From assembly GCF_018860365.1 (NCBI RefSeq), contig NZ_JAHKPO010000014.1, positions 434,001 to 498,000 of the forward strand: DNA of 64,000 nucleotides, written 5' to 3'. This document shows, in pieces, positions 17,505-25,193 of the stretch (its first letter is position 1; each line of letters opens with the position of its first letter). The DNA comes from Arenibacter algicola. GTDB taxonomy: Bacteria; Bacteroidota; Bacteroidia; Flavobacteriales; Flavobacteriaceae. The notes beneath the pieces are model-generated. The model made no database searches. It was given only the letters and a program-made list of their open reading frames with translations, and had not been told where the DNA came from. A program made the translations under genes and the position numbers.

Positions 17505-18656
17505 ATGAAAACCAACTGTTTGTTACTGTGGCTATTAGCATTAAGTTTTTTGGGTTGTAAGCACAATGAGGCCAAAGACATTGAGAGTACTACCGAGTCT
17601 TATAATTCCAATACTACTGACAATACTGATAATTCGGATAATTCTGAAAGTAGGCCGGTAGTAAAAAACAAAGAAGTTAAGTCCAACGGATATTGGGAAA
17701 AATTGGAAATGAAAAAGAATATTGACGGAAATGGAATGGTTTCTTCAATACTCCCCATGCCAACTTCGTGGAATTTAGGAGCGGATGGCATTACAGGACC
17801 CCGTGGTTTAAAAATAACGTATTTTCCGCTTCAAAATTTTATGGCAAATTTTGACCCAAATCTGCAATATGCCTACTCTCAAAGTGGACAACGAATGCGA
17901 CAGATGCCAGGAATTGAGCAATTGGTGCAGCAGGACTTTATACCTTGGGGAAATAGTAATGGATTGCAATATGTAAAGTATTATGAAATCCCTGAAATAA
18001 CCAAAATGGATAAATGGTACTGGGATCAATTATTTAAGGCCATGCCCAGCCGTTCGGACGTCGCAGTTTATGGTATTGATTGGAAATTGCAGAATGGTAA
18101 TTCCTATTTTACCATAGTACATTTAAACGTAAGCACTTCCCAATCCATGCAAAATTGGTTCTATATAGCAGCGGGATTGGAGGCGGAGCCTTCCTATTTT
18201 GAAACAGCAAAAAAGCAATATATATTTAGTCTGGCCAATACCCGCTATAACTTGGAGCCCATCATGGCTTACAATAAGGAGGAAGCGCAACGGGTGGGGG
18301 CAAATTGGGCGGCATTTAACGCGAGAATGGCCCAAAATCAACGGTCTTTTGAAGAAAGTCAGCGGCAATTTGTGAATAAAAGTAATGCCATCAATGATGC
18401 CATAATGAGTGGTTGGAAAGCCAGTAATGCCGCAAGTGACAAAAATCAGGAGCAGTTTATTGATGCTATGTACGAACGTATCAATGTTGCGGATGTTTCT
18501 ACTGGTAAGACCTATAAGGTAGACGAAGGTGCCAATCAGTATTGGATGAACAATAATGGCGAATATATTGGCACCCAACTTCAAGGTTATGATCCCAATT
18601 TTGATGATAACATGAACGAGTTAAAATGGCAGGAATTAAAAAGGATAGAACAATAG
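17505..18656 (+). CDS. Hypothetical lipoprotein
   Basis: This 383-residue protein has a clear lipobox (LALSFLGC, Cys18), then a Ser/Thr/Asn/Asp-rich linker at residues 24-50. The middle contains GPRGLKITYFPLQNF and MPSRSDVAVYGIDW. The C-terminal 120 residues are helical and Gln/Asn rich (MAQNQRSFEESQRQFVNKSN), possibly a coiled coil, and end with VSTGKTYKVDEGANQYWMNN. That ending recalls small surface-protein modules, but I do not recognise a family. It is monocistronic and divergent from the agmatine-deiminase gene. Function unknown. Confidence 0.7.
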   Translation: MKTNCLLLWLLALSFLGCKHNEAKDIESTTESYNSNTTDNTDNSDNSESRPVVKNKEVKSNGYWEKLEMKKNIDGNGMVSSILPMPTSWNLGADGITGPRGLKITYFPLQNFMANFDPNLQYAYSQSGQRMRQMPGIEQLVQQDFIPWGNSNGLQYVKYYEIPEITKMDKWYWDQLFKAMPSRSDVAVYGIDWKLQNGNSYFTIVHLNVSTSQSMQNWFYIAAGLEAEPSYFETAKKQYIFSLANTRYNLEPIMAYNKEEAQRVGANWAAFNARMAQNQRSFEESQRQFVNKSNAINDAIMSGWKASNAASDKNQEQFIDAMYERINVADVSTGKTYKVDEGANQYWMNNNGEYIGTQLQGYDPNFDDNMNELKWQELKRIEQ

Positions 18657-18887
18657 CATATATTATGCTTAAGATATAAAAAAATCTGGTCTCTCGCTCG
18701 GCGCGAGGTTATTAACCTACGGATAGGTAGATACCTGCATACAATAAAAAACACTTCGACTTCCCCACTAATGCTAACCTGCTTTTTTACTGTCGGATTG
18801 ACCAAGAAAAGGCTGGATGAGCAGAACAATTTGAACTGGGTATTGGAAGAGATTAAAAGAATGATTTTGCATATTAAACCCACCCCT

Positions 18888-18916
18888 AGCCTCCCGCCAA
18901 AAAGGCGGGACAGGCT
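18888..18916. repeat. Inverted repeat AGCCT-CCCGCC/GGCGGG-AGGCT
   Basis: AGCCTCCCGCC and GGCGGG(AC)AGGCT are separated by AAAAA. This is a strong stem well above the local GC level, a REP-like palindrome. It sits next to a second palindrome of different sequence at 18962. Confidence 0.6.
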
Positions 18917-18961
18917 CACCCAAGAGGGGAAAAATCAGTACCCTGCTGGTGCTAGCGTTGC

Positions 18962-18984
18962 GCCTGCCTGACGGCGGGGCAGGC
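18962..18984. repeat. Inverted repeat GCCTGCC/GGCAGGC
   Basis: A 7-bp perfect stem with a 9-base loop, GC-rich, in the gap between the unknown lipoprotein and the M28 peptidase. The core resembles the one at 13557-13575. Confidence 0.6.
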
Positions 18985-19050
18985 TCGGGTACCAAAAATG
19001 CCTCTCTACGCAAAGTCTCCCGACTTTGCTTTACAAAAAATAAGAAACTT

Positions 19051-20604
19051 TTAATCTTCTCTAGGCAAACGGGAATCCAGTTCCGCAATTTGATAAACCA
19101 GCGCTGCAATAACGGTGGCATTGATCATCATATCGCGTTCCGGTACATATTCCAAAGCATCTAAATTGGTGTGATGTGTTACTGTACTATAGTTTAGCTT
19201 GTCCTGAATTATCTGAAATCCAGGAATCTTGTAATAATCAAAAACATCATGATCGGTAAAATTGGTGTTTTGAATGGTTAGATTGTTCACATCCAAATAC
19301 TCATAAGGAGCCAACATTTCTTCAAAAATGGGTTTTACCGCTTCGTTACCCTGTAAATAGATACCTCGCATTTGTCCGGCACCATTATCCATATTTATAT
19401 AGGCCGAAATTCTTTCAACCTCTTTTTTTCTATTCTTTTCCTTTACTTTTCCAAAGTGATTTTGTGCGTAGGCCATAGATCCTAAATATCCTTGCTCCTC
19501 ACCTCCCCAAAGTGCTAATCTAATAGTTCGTTTTGGTTTTAATCCGGTTGCTTTTATTATTCGCATCACTTCCATCATGACTGCCGACCCGGCTCCATTA
19601 TCCGTTGCTCCAGATGCTGGGTGCCAAGAATCAAAATGTGCCCCTATCATAACCACTTCGTCTTTCAATTTTGGATCTGAACCGCTAATCTCCGCTATAA
19701 TGTTTACATTATTTTCAGGTTTTAAATAAAGCTCGGAATCTAAATGGAATTTAATTTTCGGATTGATTTCCCTATCTATTAAGCGTTTTAATTTTCCGAA
19801 ACTTTCAGGTGAAATAGCGAAATATGGAACCGATTTTACATGACCTTCTTTATAGTTATAAGTACCACTTGGATGAACAATACCTGGATAAAAAGGCGTA
19901 GTTCTTAAAATACTTAAGGCTCCTTCTGCTTTTAAAAAAGCAAAAAAAGCATCGTCCTTTCTCATGAAACTGTTGAATATTACTTCTAAATCTTCAATTA
20001 AATTCAAATCACCGGCAGTTGGCCCTAAAGGGTTGCTTGGGGCAGGGACAATTGATTTTTCAGCTTCTTCAATTTGGTCTTCAGTAAATCTTGTTGAAAG
20101 TGCATCGAATAACATATTTTGTTCTGGAGCAGAACCTATGAGTATGGTCTTTCCTTTTAATTTTCCGCTCCATTGGTTTTTTACATTTTCTAAATCGGTA
20201 TGACTTTCTATCCAAATTAAATCGCCTATTTGGACACCATTGGAGCTTTCTGTCCAGGCATAGGGATAGGCCTGTATTTTCATATAGGCAGGTGCTGTCA
20301 TTTCTACATTAAAGGATTTTACTTCCCAACCCATACAATCATTACAATAATTTTCGAAATAAACCTTGTCTGCTCCCCAATTCTCCATGGTCTTCTTTGC
20401 CCATTCTGCTGCTGTATAATATTGATTTGTTCCTGTTAGCCGAGGGCCGTAAACATCTGAAAGGTCGCCGATTAGGCTCATAACTCGGGATTTCTGAAAA
20501 CCTTCTGTATTAATTTTGGCAAGTGCTATTGATTTTGTTTGACTTAATGCCGTGAATCCTACTAATAAGAAAGCTGTGATTAGAATTTTAGAATGAATTT
20601 TCAT
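19051..20604 (-). CDS. Secreted M28 family metallopeptidase
   Basis: This 517-residue zinc aminopeptidase or glutamate-carboxypeptidase-like enzyme has a signal peptide (ILITAFLLVGFTALSQ). The co-catalytic zinc set is visible: H and D in IGAHFDSW and GATDNGAGS, the Glu pair in LWGGEEQGYLGS, D in YINMDNGAGQ and the last His in VTHHTNLDAL. Residues of about 130-270 form the inserted PA-like domain common in this subgroup. It probably trims amino acids from external peptides. The gene ends near a repeat-rich gap and starts 54 bp from the tandem yifB-tail repeats. Confidence 0.9.
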   Translation of the reverse strand: MKIHSKILITAFLLVGFTALSQTKSIALAKINTEGFQKSRVMSLIGDLSDVYGPRLTGTNQYYTAAEWAKKTMENWGADKVYFENYCNDCMGWEVKSFNVEMTAPAYMKIQAYPYAWTESSNGVQIGDLIWIESHTDLENVKNQWSGKLKGKTILIGSAPEQNMLFDALSTRFTEDQIEEAEKSIVPAPSNPLGPTAGDLNLIEDLEVIFNSFMRKDDAFFAFLKAEGALSILRTTPFYPGIVHPSGTYNYKEGHVKSVPYFAISPESFGKLKRLIDREINPKIKFHLDSELYLKPENNVNIIAEISGSDPKLKDEVVMIGAHFDSWHPASGATDNGAGSAVMMEVMRIIKATGLKPKRTIRLALWGGEEQGYLGSMAYAQNHFGKVKEKNRKKEVERISAYINMDNGAGQMRGIYLQGNEAVKPIFEEMLAPYEYLDVNNLTIQNTNFTDHDVFDYYKIPGFQIIQDKLNYSTVTHHTNLDALEYVPERDMMINATVIAALVYQIAELDSRLPRED

Positions 20605-20717
20605 AATGCGAATAGTGGTTATCTGTTATGGTGTAATTAGTTAAAAATATGTCTGGCTTACCCCAACCATCCCTCACGGTCTAGGCTGCGGTACTGGATG
20701 GCTTCGCCAATGTGATT

Positions 20718-20762
20718 CGACCTCCCCTAACCCCTCCCAGGGAGGGGGATGTTAGGTTGTCG
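20718..20762. repeat. Imperfect palindrome inside repeat unit 1
   Basis: This 45-bp imperfect inverted repeat runs from CGACCT to GGTTGTCG with a core CCCCTCCC/GGGAGGGG. It replaces the normal upstream sequence of yifB next to the copied gene tail. Confidence 0.75.
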
Positions 20763-20885
20763 AAATTTGACTCTGATAATCCAAATACTTATTAGACAAT
20801 TTGCATTAGTCTTGTTTACAATTTGTTACCCCAACCATCCTTCACGATCTAGGCTACGGTACTGGATGGCTTCGCCAATGTGATT

Positions 20886-20930
20886 CGACCTCCCCTAACC
20901 CCTCCCAAGGAGGGGGATGTTAGGTTGTCG
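20886..20930. repeat. Imperfect palindrome inside repeat unit 2
   Basis: Second copy of the 45-bp palindrome, exactly 168 bp from the first, with small base differences in the core (CCCAAGGAGG here, CCCAGGGAGG in unit 1). Confidence 0.75.
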
Positions 20931-20993
20931 GAATTTGACTCTGATAATCCAAATACTTATTAGACAATTTGCATTAGTCTTGTTTACAATTTG

Positions 20994-22529
20994 TTACCCC
21001 AACCATCCTTCACGGTCCAGGCTACGGTACTGGATGGCTTCGCCAATGTGATTTCCACTGACGTCAGTGGCATTTTCCAGATCGGCGATAGTTCTTGCTA
21101 CTTTCAGAATTCTGTCATAGGCCCTGGCCGATAGGTTTAATCGCTCCATGGCATTTTTTAATAGCTCCTTGGAAGGGTCGTCCATTTTGCAATATTTCCG
21201 TATTTGTTTGGTATTCATCTGGGCATTATAGTGCACGTTCTCCATATCCGAAAAGCGTTGGGTCTGAATTTCCCTGGCGGCAGTAACCCGCTTCCGTATT
21301 TCAACACTGCCCTCTCCTTTGCGTTCCTCTGACAGCTTTTCAAATGGTACAGGCGTTACTTCTATATGAATATCGATTCGGTCCAGCAAAGGCCCTGAAA
21401 TCTTGCTCAAATAACGTTGCATCTCAGCAGGAGAAGAGGTCACAGGGGCATCGGGATCATTAAAATAGCCGCCCGGACTTGGATTCATACTGGCCACCAA
21501 CATAAAACTACTAGGATAGGTTACGGTAAATCGTGCTCTGGAGATGGTCACTTCCCGGTCTTCCAAGGGCTGGCGCATTACTTCCAGTACGCCCCTTTTA
21601 AACTCGGGCAGTTCATCCAAAAATAGGACTCCGTTATGGGATAGGGATATTTCCCCAGGTTGGGGATATGCTCCGCCACCGACAAGGGCGACGTCCGAAA
21701 TAGTGTGATGTGGGCTACGAAATGGTCTTTGGTTCATAAGGCCCATATTCTTGATCTTCCCCACAACAGAATGAATTTTGGTGGTCTCCAAAGCTTCGTG
21801 CAAGGTCATGGGCGGTAAAATGGAAGGCAGGCGTTTGGCCAACATGGTCTTCCCCGCACCTGGGGGACCTATAAGGATAATGTTATGTCCGCCGGCAGCG
21901 GCGATTTCCATACAGCGTTTTATACTCTCCTGTCCTTTCACATCCGAAAAATCGAATTCAGGGAAATCCAGGCTTTTATAAAATTCTTCTTTAGTGTTTA
22001 TTATGGTTTGATGTAAAGGGGTACCCTTATCAAAGAAGTCCATCACTTCTTTAATATTGTCTATACCGTACACTTCCAAATCGTCTACTATAGCGGCTTC
22101 CCTTGCATTTTCATTGGGTAAAATAAATCCCTTGAATCCCTCCTCCTTGGCTTTAATGGCTATGGGCAAGGCTCCCTTTATGGGCTGTAAACTCCCGTCC
22201 AGTGAAAGCTCGCCCATGATAATGTACTTTTCTATGGATTCCGATTTAATCTGATTGGAGGCGGCCAGAATACCCAAAGCCAGGGTAAGGTCGTAGGCCG
22301 AACCTTCTTTGCGAAGATCGGCAGGTGCCATATTGATGGTGATTTTTTTGCCGGGTATTTTGTAGCCATTGTTCTGTAATGCTGCCGCTATACGGTAATT
22401 GCTCTCCTTTATAGCATTGTCTGGCAGACCTACTAAATGGTATCCAATGCCTTTGTCGATATTTACTTCAACGGTGATGGTCGTAGCTTCTACCCCAAAA
22501 ACCGCACTACCATAAACTTTTGTAAGCAT
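20994..22529 (-). CDS. YifB/ComM family Mg-chelatase-like AAA+ ATPase
   Basis: This 511-residue AAA+ protein belongs to the ComM/YifB family. ComM is a helicase aiding branch migration during natural transformation, and other members are uncharacterised. Domains: an N-terminal ChlI/Lon-protease-like domain (residues 1-170), a Walker A GPPGAGKTMLAKR near residue 225, Walker B LFLDELPEF, a sensor region with SMNPSPGG, and a C-terminal helical Mg-chelatase domain (RAYDRILKVARTIADLE). Length is normal for the family. The last 60 bp of the gene are copied twice downstream in 168-bp repeats, while the gene itself is intact. Confidence 0.93.
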   Translation of the reverse strand: MLTKVYGSAVFGVEATTITVEVNIDKGIGYHLVGLPDNAIKESNYRIAAALQNNGYKIPGKKITINMAPADLRKEGSAYDLTLALGILAASNQIKSESIEKYIIMGELSLDGSLQPIKGALPIAIKAKEEGFKGFILPNENAREAAIVDDLEVYGIDNIKEVMDFFDKGTPLHQTIINTKEEFYKSLDFPEFDFSDVKGQESIKRCMEIAAAGGHNIILIGPPGAGKTMLAKRLPSILPPMTLHEALETTKIHSVVGKIKNMGLMNQRPFRSPHHTISDVALVGGGAYPQPGEISLSHNGVLFLDELPEFKRGVLEVMRQPLEDREVTISRARFTVTYPSSFMLVASMNPSPGGYFNDPDAPVTSSPAEMQRYLSKISGPLLDRIDIHIEVTPVPFEKLSEERKGEGSVEIRKRVTAAREIQTQRFSDMENVHYNAQMNTKQIRKYCKMDDPSKELLKNAMERLNLSARAYDRILKVARTIADLENATDVSGNHIGEAIQYRSLDREGWLG

Positions 22530-22706
22530 TTACTTGTTATTTGTCTTAAATGTAAACAAATAAAATAAATTTTCGGGTGTTGATAATAAGCTAATTTATA
22601 GGGTATTGGCAGCTAATTTGAAAGGAATGTTGGAATTAATACTATATGTCCAGGTTTATATTATGGCTTAATCTTCTACAGTAATTTGGCCACTGCCGTT
22701 GATACA

Positions 22707-25103
22707 TTACTTTTTAGGCTCAAAGATCAATATGGATTCATGGGTTTTGATAATCTCCTCTTTGTTCATCATCATTTTTCGAAATTTGCCCTGATTGTAC
22801 ATTTCGGCCTGATCTTCATAATGTTCACTGAAAGGATTCCCGGACTGTCCTGTTGGTAGTATACTGGTGCTATTTTCAATGTCGGAAAAATCGATTACCC
22901 TTCTTGTAGAGGGGCCGGAAGTTGCCGGGTATGAACCGGTGTCGTCATATTTGAAATACATATTGTTGATTACTTCCCTAGTTCCTGAAACAGGGAAGGG
23001 CCCCACATTAAAAAATGATCTTAGTGCCTTGATCTGTCCTATGGGATGCCCGTGTTCCAGAGTATGTACCTTATTCCAGGTCCATTGGTTGGGGTCTGTG
23101 CCAAAATCTTCTTCCAGTGACCGAAATGCTTGTCTGAAAGCGAGGTTCACCCTTTCATTTTTTGTTTCTACACTGTCCGTGGTGGTTACATCATCCCACC
23201 AAACCGAATTATCTTTTGCGGCCATTGGGGCTATTAGCCGTTTGTGGAAATGGGTGTCCAACAATTGTTGGAACATCTGGGGCCCCAATTCGTCCTCGAA
23301 CGTATTTTTTAGTAAGAAGTAGATCCAACGGTGATAAACGGTAGGTTCTATTTGTTGTAGTTGATTGTTCCCGTCCCAAACATTCATTCTATCCAAGACG
23401 CTAATCTGTGCCTCTGTCATACCCTTTACTTCAATACTTTTGGCCAAATTGGTGACCACTTTGGCATTTACACTGGAAGTAGCATCCACTATCATTTCCT
23501 GTACCGTATCCCTATCCCAATCATTTTTCGGTTCTAAAAGTGCTACAATCCTTTTCGCCCTATTCTCGGGCAGGTAATAACCTGGATAAAACCTTCCATT
23601 GATGGAATCGGGCTGATTGTTGGCAGAATACACATAGTTCCAAGGCGGATTAATAGCCATGGGGTTTTCGGTAAAATCCAAATAACGAATGGGTTCCTCC
23701 TTTCCCGTACTTCCTTCCAAAATAAATTTGGTATTGGTACTATCTGGCATTTGATAAAGTTTGGCTGTTGCAAACCACCCTACATTGCCCACGGCATCGC
23801 CGTACATAATATTTAAGCCTGGGGCATGAATATGTGGCAGGGCTTCTTTGAAATCCGTTAAATTTTGGGCATGAGACATGCCATAAAGGGCATCCATTAC
23901 CTTGTTTTCCAGTTTGGTATAGATCCAGGACATGGCTATTGGCCGCTGGTCCATTACCTGATCGGCAATTCCGTTGAGAATGGGACCATGATGGGTTTTC
24001 TTAAAGGTAAAACTAAGGTCGTCCTCTCCTTTTACTTTTATGGTCTTGGTTGCCAACTCATATTTTTCCCACCCCGTAGAGGTTTTGTAGAAGCTGGGGT
24101 CATTTGGTTTTTCCTCTTCATAGTAAAAATCAATATCATCATTCTCGAACATGGTGAGTCCGTAGGCCAATTTTCGGTCATGCCCCAATAAAGGAAATGG
24201 TACCCCGGCCAAATGATAACCATACTTTTCGTAGGTAGGGGCATTTACATGGGCCTCATACCAAACGGAGGGTTGGGCAAAACCAATATGGGGGTCGTTG
24301 GCCAAAATAACCTTACCGTTTTTGGTCTTATTTGGAGCTATTACCCAACTATTGCTCCCTTCAAATTGAGGGACCGGAAAATCTTTCAATACCTCTGAAA
24401 CCAAGCTGGCAATTTCATTTTTAATGGAATCTCGAATGCTGGGCTTGTAATTTTTGATCAATGTTTTTTTGGGGTCGGCGCCTATTTCCAAATCACTTAA
24501 ATAGGCTGGCCCTAGTTTGTTCTTAATGTTCGTCAGCAAGGGATCGGTTTTATGGGCCATGGCAAAGCTGAAGGCCATATATCCAACGGTATTATAGATG
24601 TCCTTAAGTGTAAAAGGAGTTTTTTCCAAGCTGGTAAGATGAAATTCAATGGGAGTTGGCCCTTCTGCTATAAACTTATTGATCCCATCCAAATATGCCT
24701 GGGAAAGTTTGACCATGGGGCTGTTTTTTGAAATTTTTTCCACGGTTTGTTGGGAGGCATCATCTATACCCAAGGACAGAAAGAATTTGTCCGTTTTAAG
24801 CATATCCTCACCAAAAACTTCCGAAAGTCCGCCTTTTGCAATCCTGCGAAGCAACTCCATTTGCCACAGCCTGTCCTGGGCATGGACATAACCCAGTACT
24901 CTTAGGGCATCTTCTTCAGAATTTGAATAAATATGAGGTATACCATAGGTGTCAAAATAAACCTCCACCTTATTATTTAATTTATCCGTTTCAATGTTGC
25001 CGGCATACTCCGGGGTATGGGTATAAACATAAATGGCACTACTCAAGGCCAATATTGCGATAATGCCCAAAATTATCCAGAGCAGCTTTTTTAATACTTT
25101 CAC
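22707..25103 (-). CDS. Penicillin acylase family N-terminal-nucleophile hydrolase
   Basis: This 798-residue Ntn hydrolase is of the penicillin/acyl-homoserine-lactone acylase family and cleaves amide bonds of acylated amines. An N-terminal helix (ILGIIAILALSSAIYV) serves as signal or anchor. The self-cleavage site and nucleophile are visible: FEG-S250-NSWVIAPNKT, so the precursor would split into an alpha chain of about 220 residues and a beta chain starting at Ser250. LANDPHIG, typical of the beta chain, follows. Natural substrates could be N-acyl amino acids or acyl-homoserine lactones. Penicillin cleavage is not implied. It is separated from the upstream S15 gene by a terminator. Confidence 0.9.
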   Translation of the reverse strand: MKVLKKLLWIILGIIAILALSSAIYVYTHTPEYAGNIETDKLNNKVEVYFDTYGIPHIYSNSEEDALRVLGYVHAQDRLWQMELLRRIAKGGLSEVFGEDMLKTDKFFLSLGIDDASQQTVEKISKNSPMVKLSQAYLDGINKFIAEGPTPIEFHLTSLEKTPFTLKDIYNTVGYMAFSFAMAHKTDPLLTNIKNKLGPAYLSDLEIGADPKKTLIKNYKPSIRDSIKNEIASLVSEVLKDFPVPQFEGSNSWVIAPNKTKNGKVILANDPHIGFAQPSVWYEAHVNAPTYEKYGYHLAGVPFPLLGHDRKLAYGLTMFENDDIDFYYEEEKPNDPSFYKTSTGWEKYELATKTIKVKGEDDLSFTFKKTHHGPILNGIADQVMDQRPIAMSWIYTKLENKVMDALYGMSHAQNLTDFKEALPHIHAPGLNIMYGDAVGNVGWFATAKLYQMPDSTNTKFILEGSTGKEEPIRYLDFTENPMAINPPWNYVYSANNQPDSINGRFYPGYYLPENRAKRIVALLEPKNDWDRDTVQEMIVDATSSVNAKVVTNLAKSIEVKGMTEAQISVLDRMNVWDGNNQLQQIEPTVYHRWIYFLLKNTFEDELGPQMFQQLLDTHFHKRLIAPMAAKDNSVWWDDVTTTDSVETKNERVNLAFRQAFRSLEEDFGTDPNQWTWNKVHTLEHGHPIGQIKALRSFFNVGPFPVSGTREVINNMYFKYDDTGSYPATSGPSTRRVIDFSDIENSTSILPTGQSGNPFSEHYEDQAEMYNQGKFRKMMMNKEEIIKTHESILIFEPKK

Positions 25104-25147
25104 ACTTATAGGTTTTAGATTAAAGGTATGGCAATTCAGGATATAAA

Positions 25148-25171
25148 AAAAGTACTCCTGGGAGTACTTTT
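25148..25171 (-). terminator. Rho-independent terminator after the CocE/S15 gene
   Basis: AAAAGTACTCC pairs perfectly with GGAGTACTTTT across a 2-base spacer, with A/T runs on both sides. It lies just past the stop at 25194 and upstream of the penicillin-acylase start at 25103, so the latter probably has its own promoter. Confidence 0.8.
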
Positions 25172-25193
25172 ATTTCTTAAAGTGAAAATAATG

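Larger units (their letters stand above)
18657..19050. other. Repeat-rich intergenic region
   Basis: This 394-bp gap contains two GC-rich inverted repeats (18888-18916 and 18962-18984). A 66-codon open frame at 18771-18971 begins plausibly (LTKKRLDEQNNLNWVLEE) but then runs through the palindromes, so any gene here is a remnant. No intact gene or mobile element is seen. Confidence 0.55.
20605..20993. other. Intergenic region made mostly of yifB-tail repeats
   Basis: Of these 389 bp, 336 are two complete 168-bp repeat units (20658-20993). The remaining 53 bp is the upstream region of the M28 gene. No separate gene is seen, although each unit contains a 19-codon copy of the YifB C-terminus with its stop. 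Confidence 0.8.
20658..21053. repeat. 168-bp tandem repeat containing copies of the yifB 3' end
   Basis: Two full units (20658-20825 and 20826-20993) are followed by a partial third (20994-21053) that is the real end of yifB. Each unit carries the last 60 bp of yifB (19 codons plus TAA, encoding NHIGEAIQYRSLDREGWLG), then about 108 bp with a GC-rich palindrome and an AT-rich tail ending ACAATTTG. The period is exactly 168 in both steps. The copies differ from each other and from the gene at only a few positions. Confidence 0.95.

Noticed and set aside
18771-18971. 66-codon plus-strand open frame between the unknown lipoprotein and the M28 peptidase
   Set aside because: The second half translates the two GC-rich palindromes, so at best it is a gene remnant.
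20994-22529. Idea that the yifB gene is broken by the repeat insertion
   Set aside because: The gene keeps its full reading frame and normal C-terminus. The repeats lie entirely after its stop codon.
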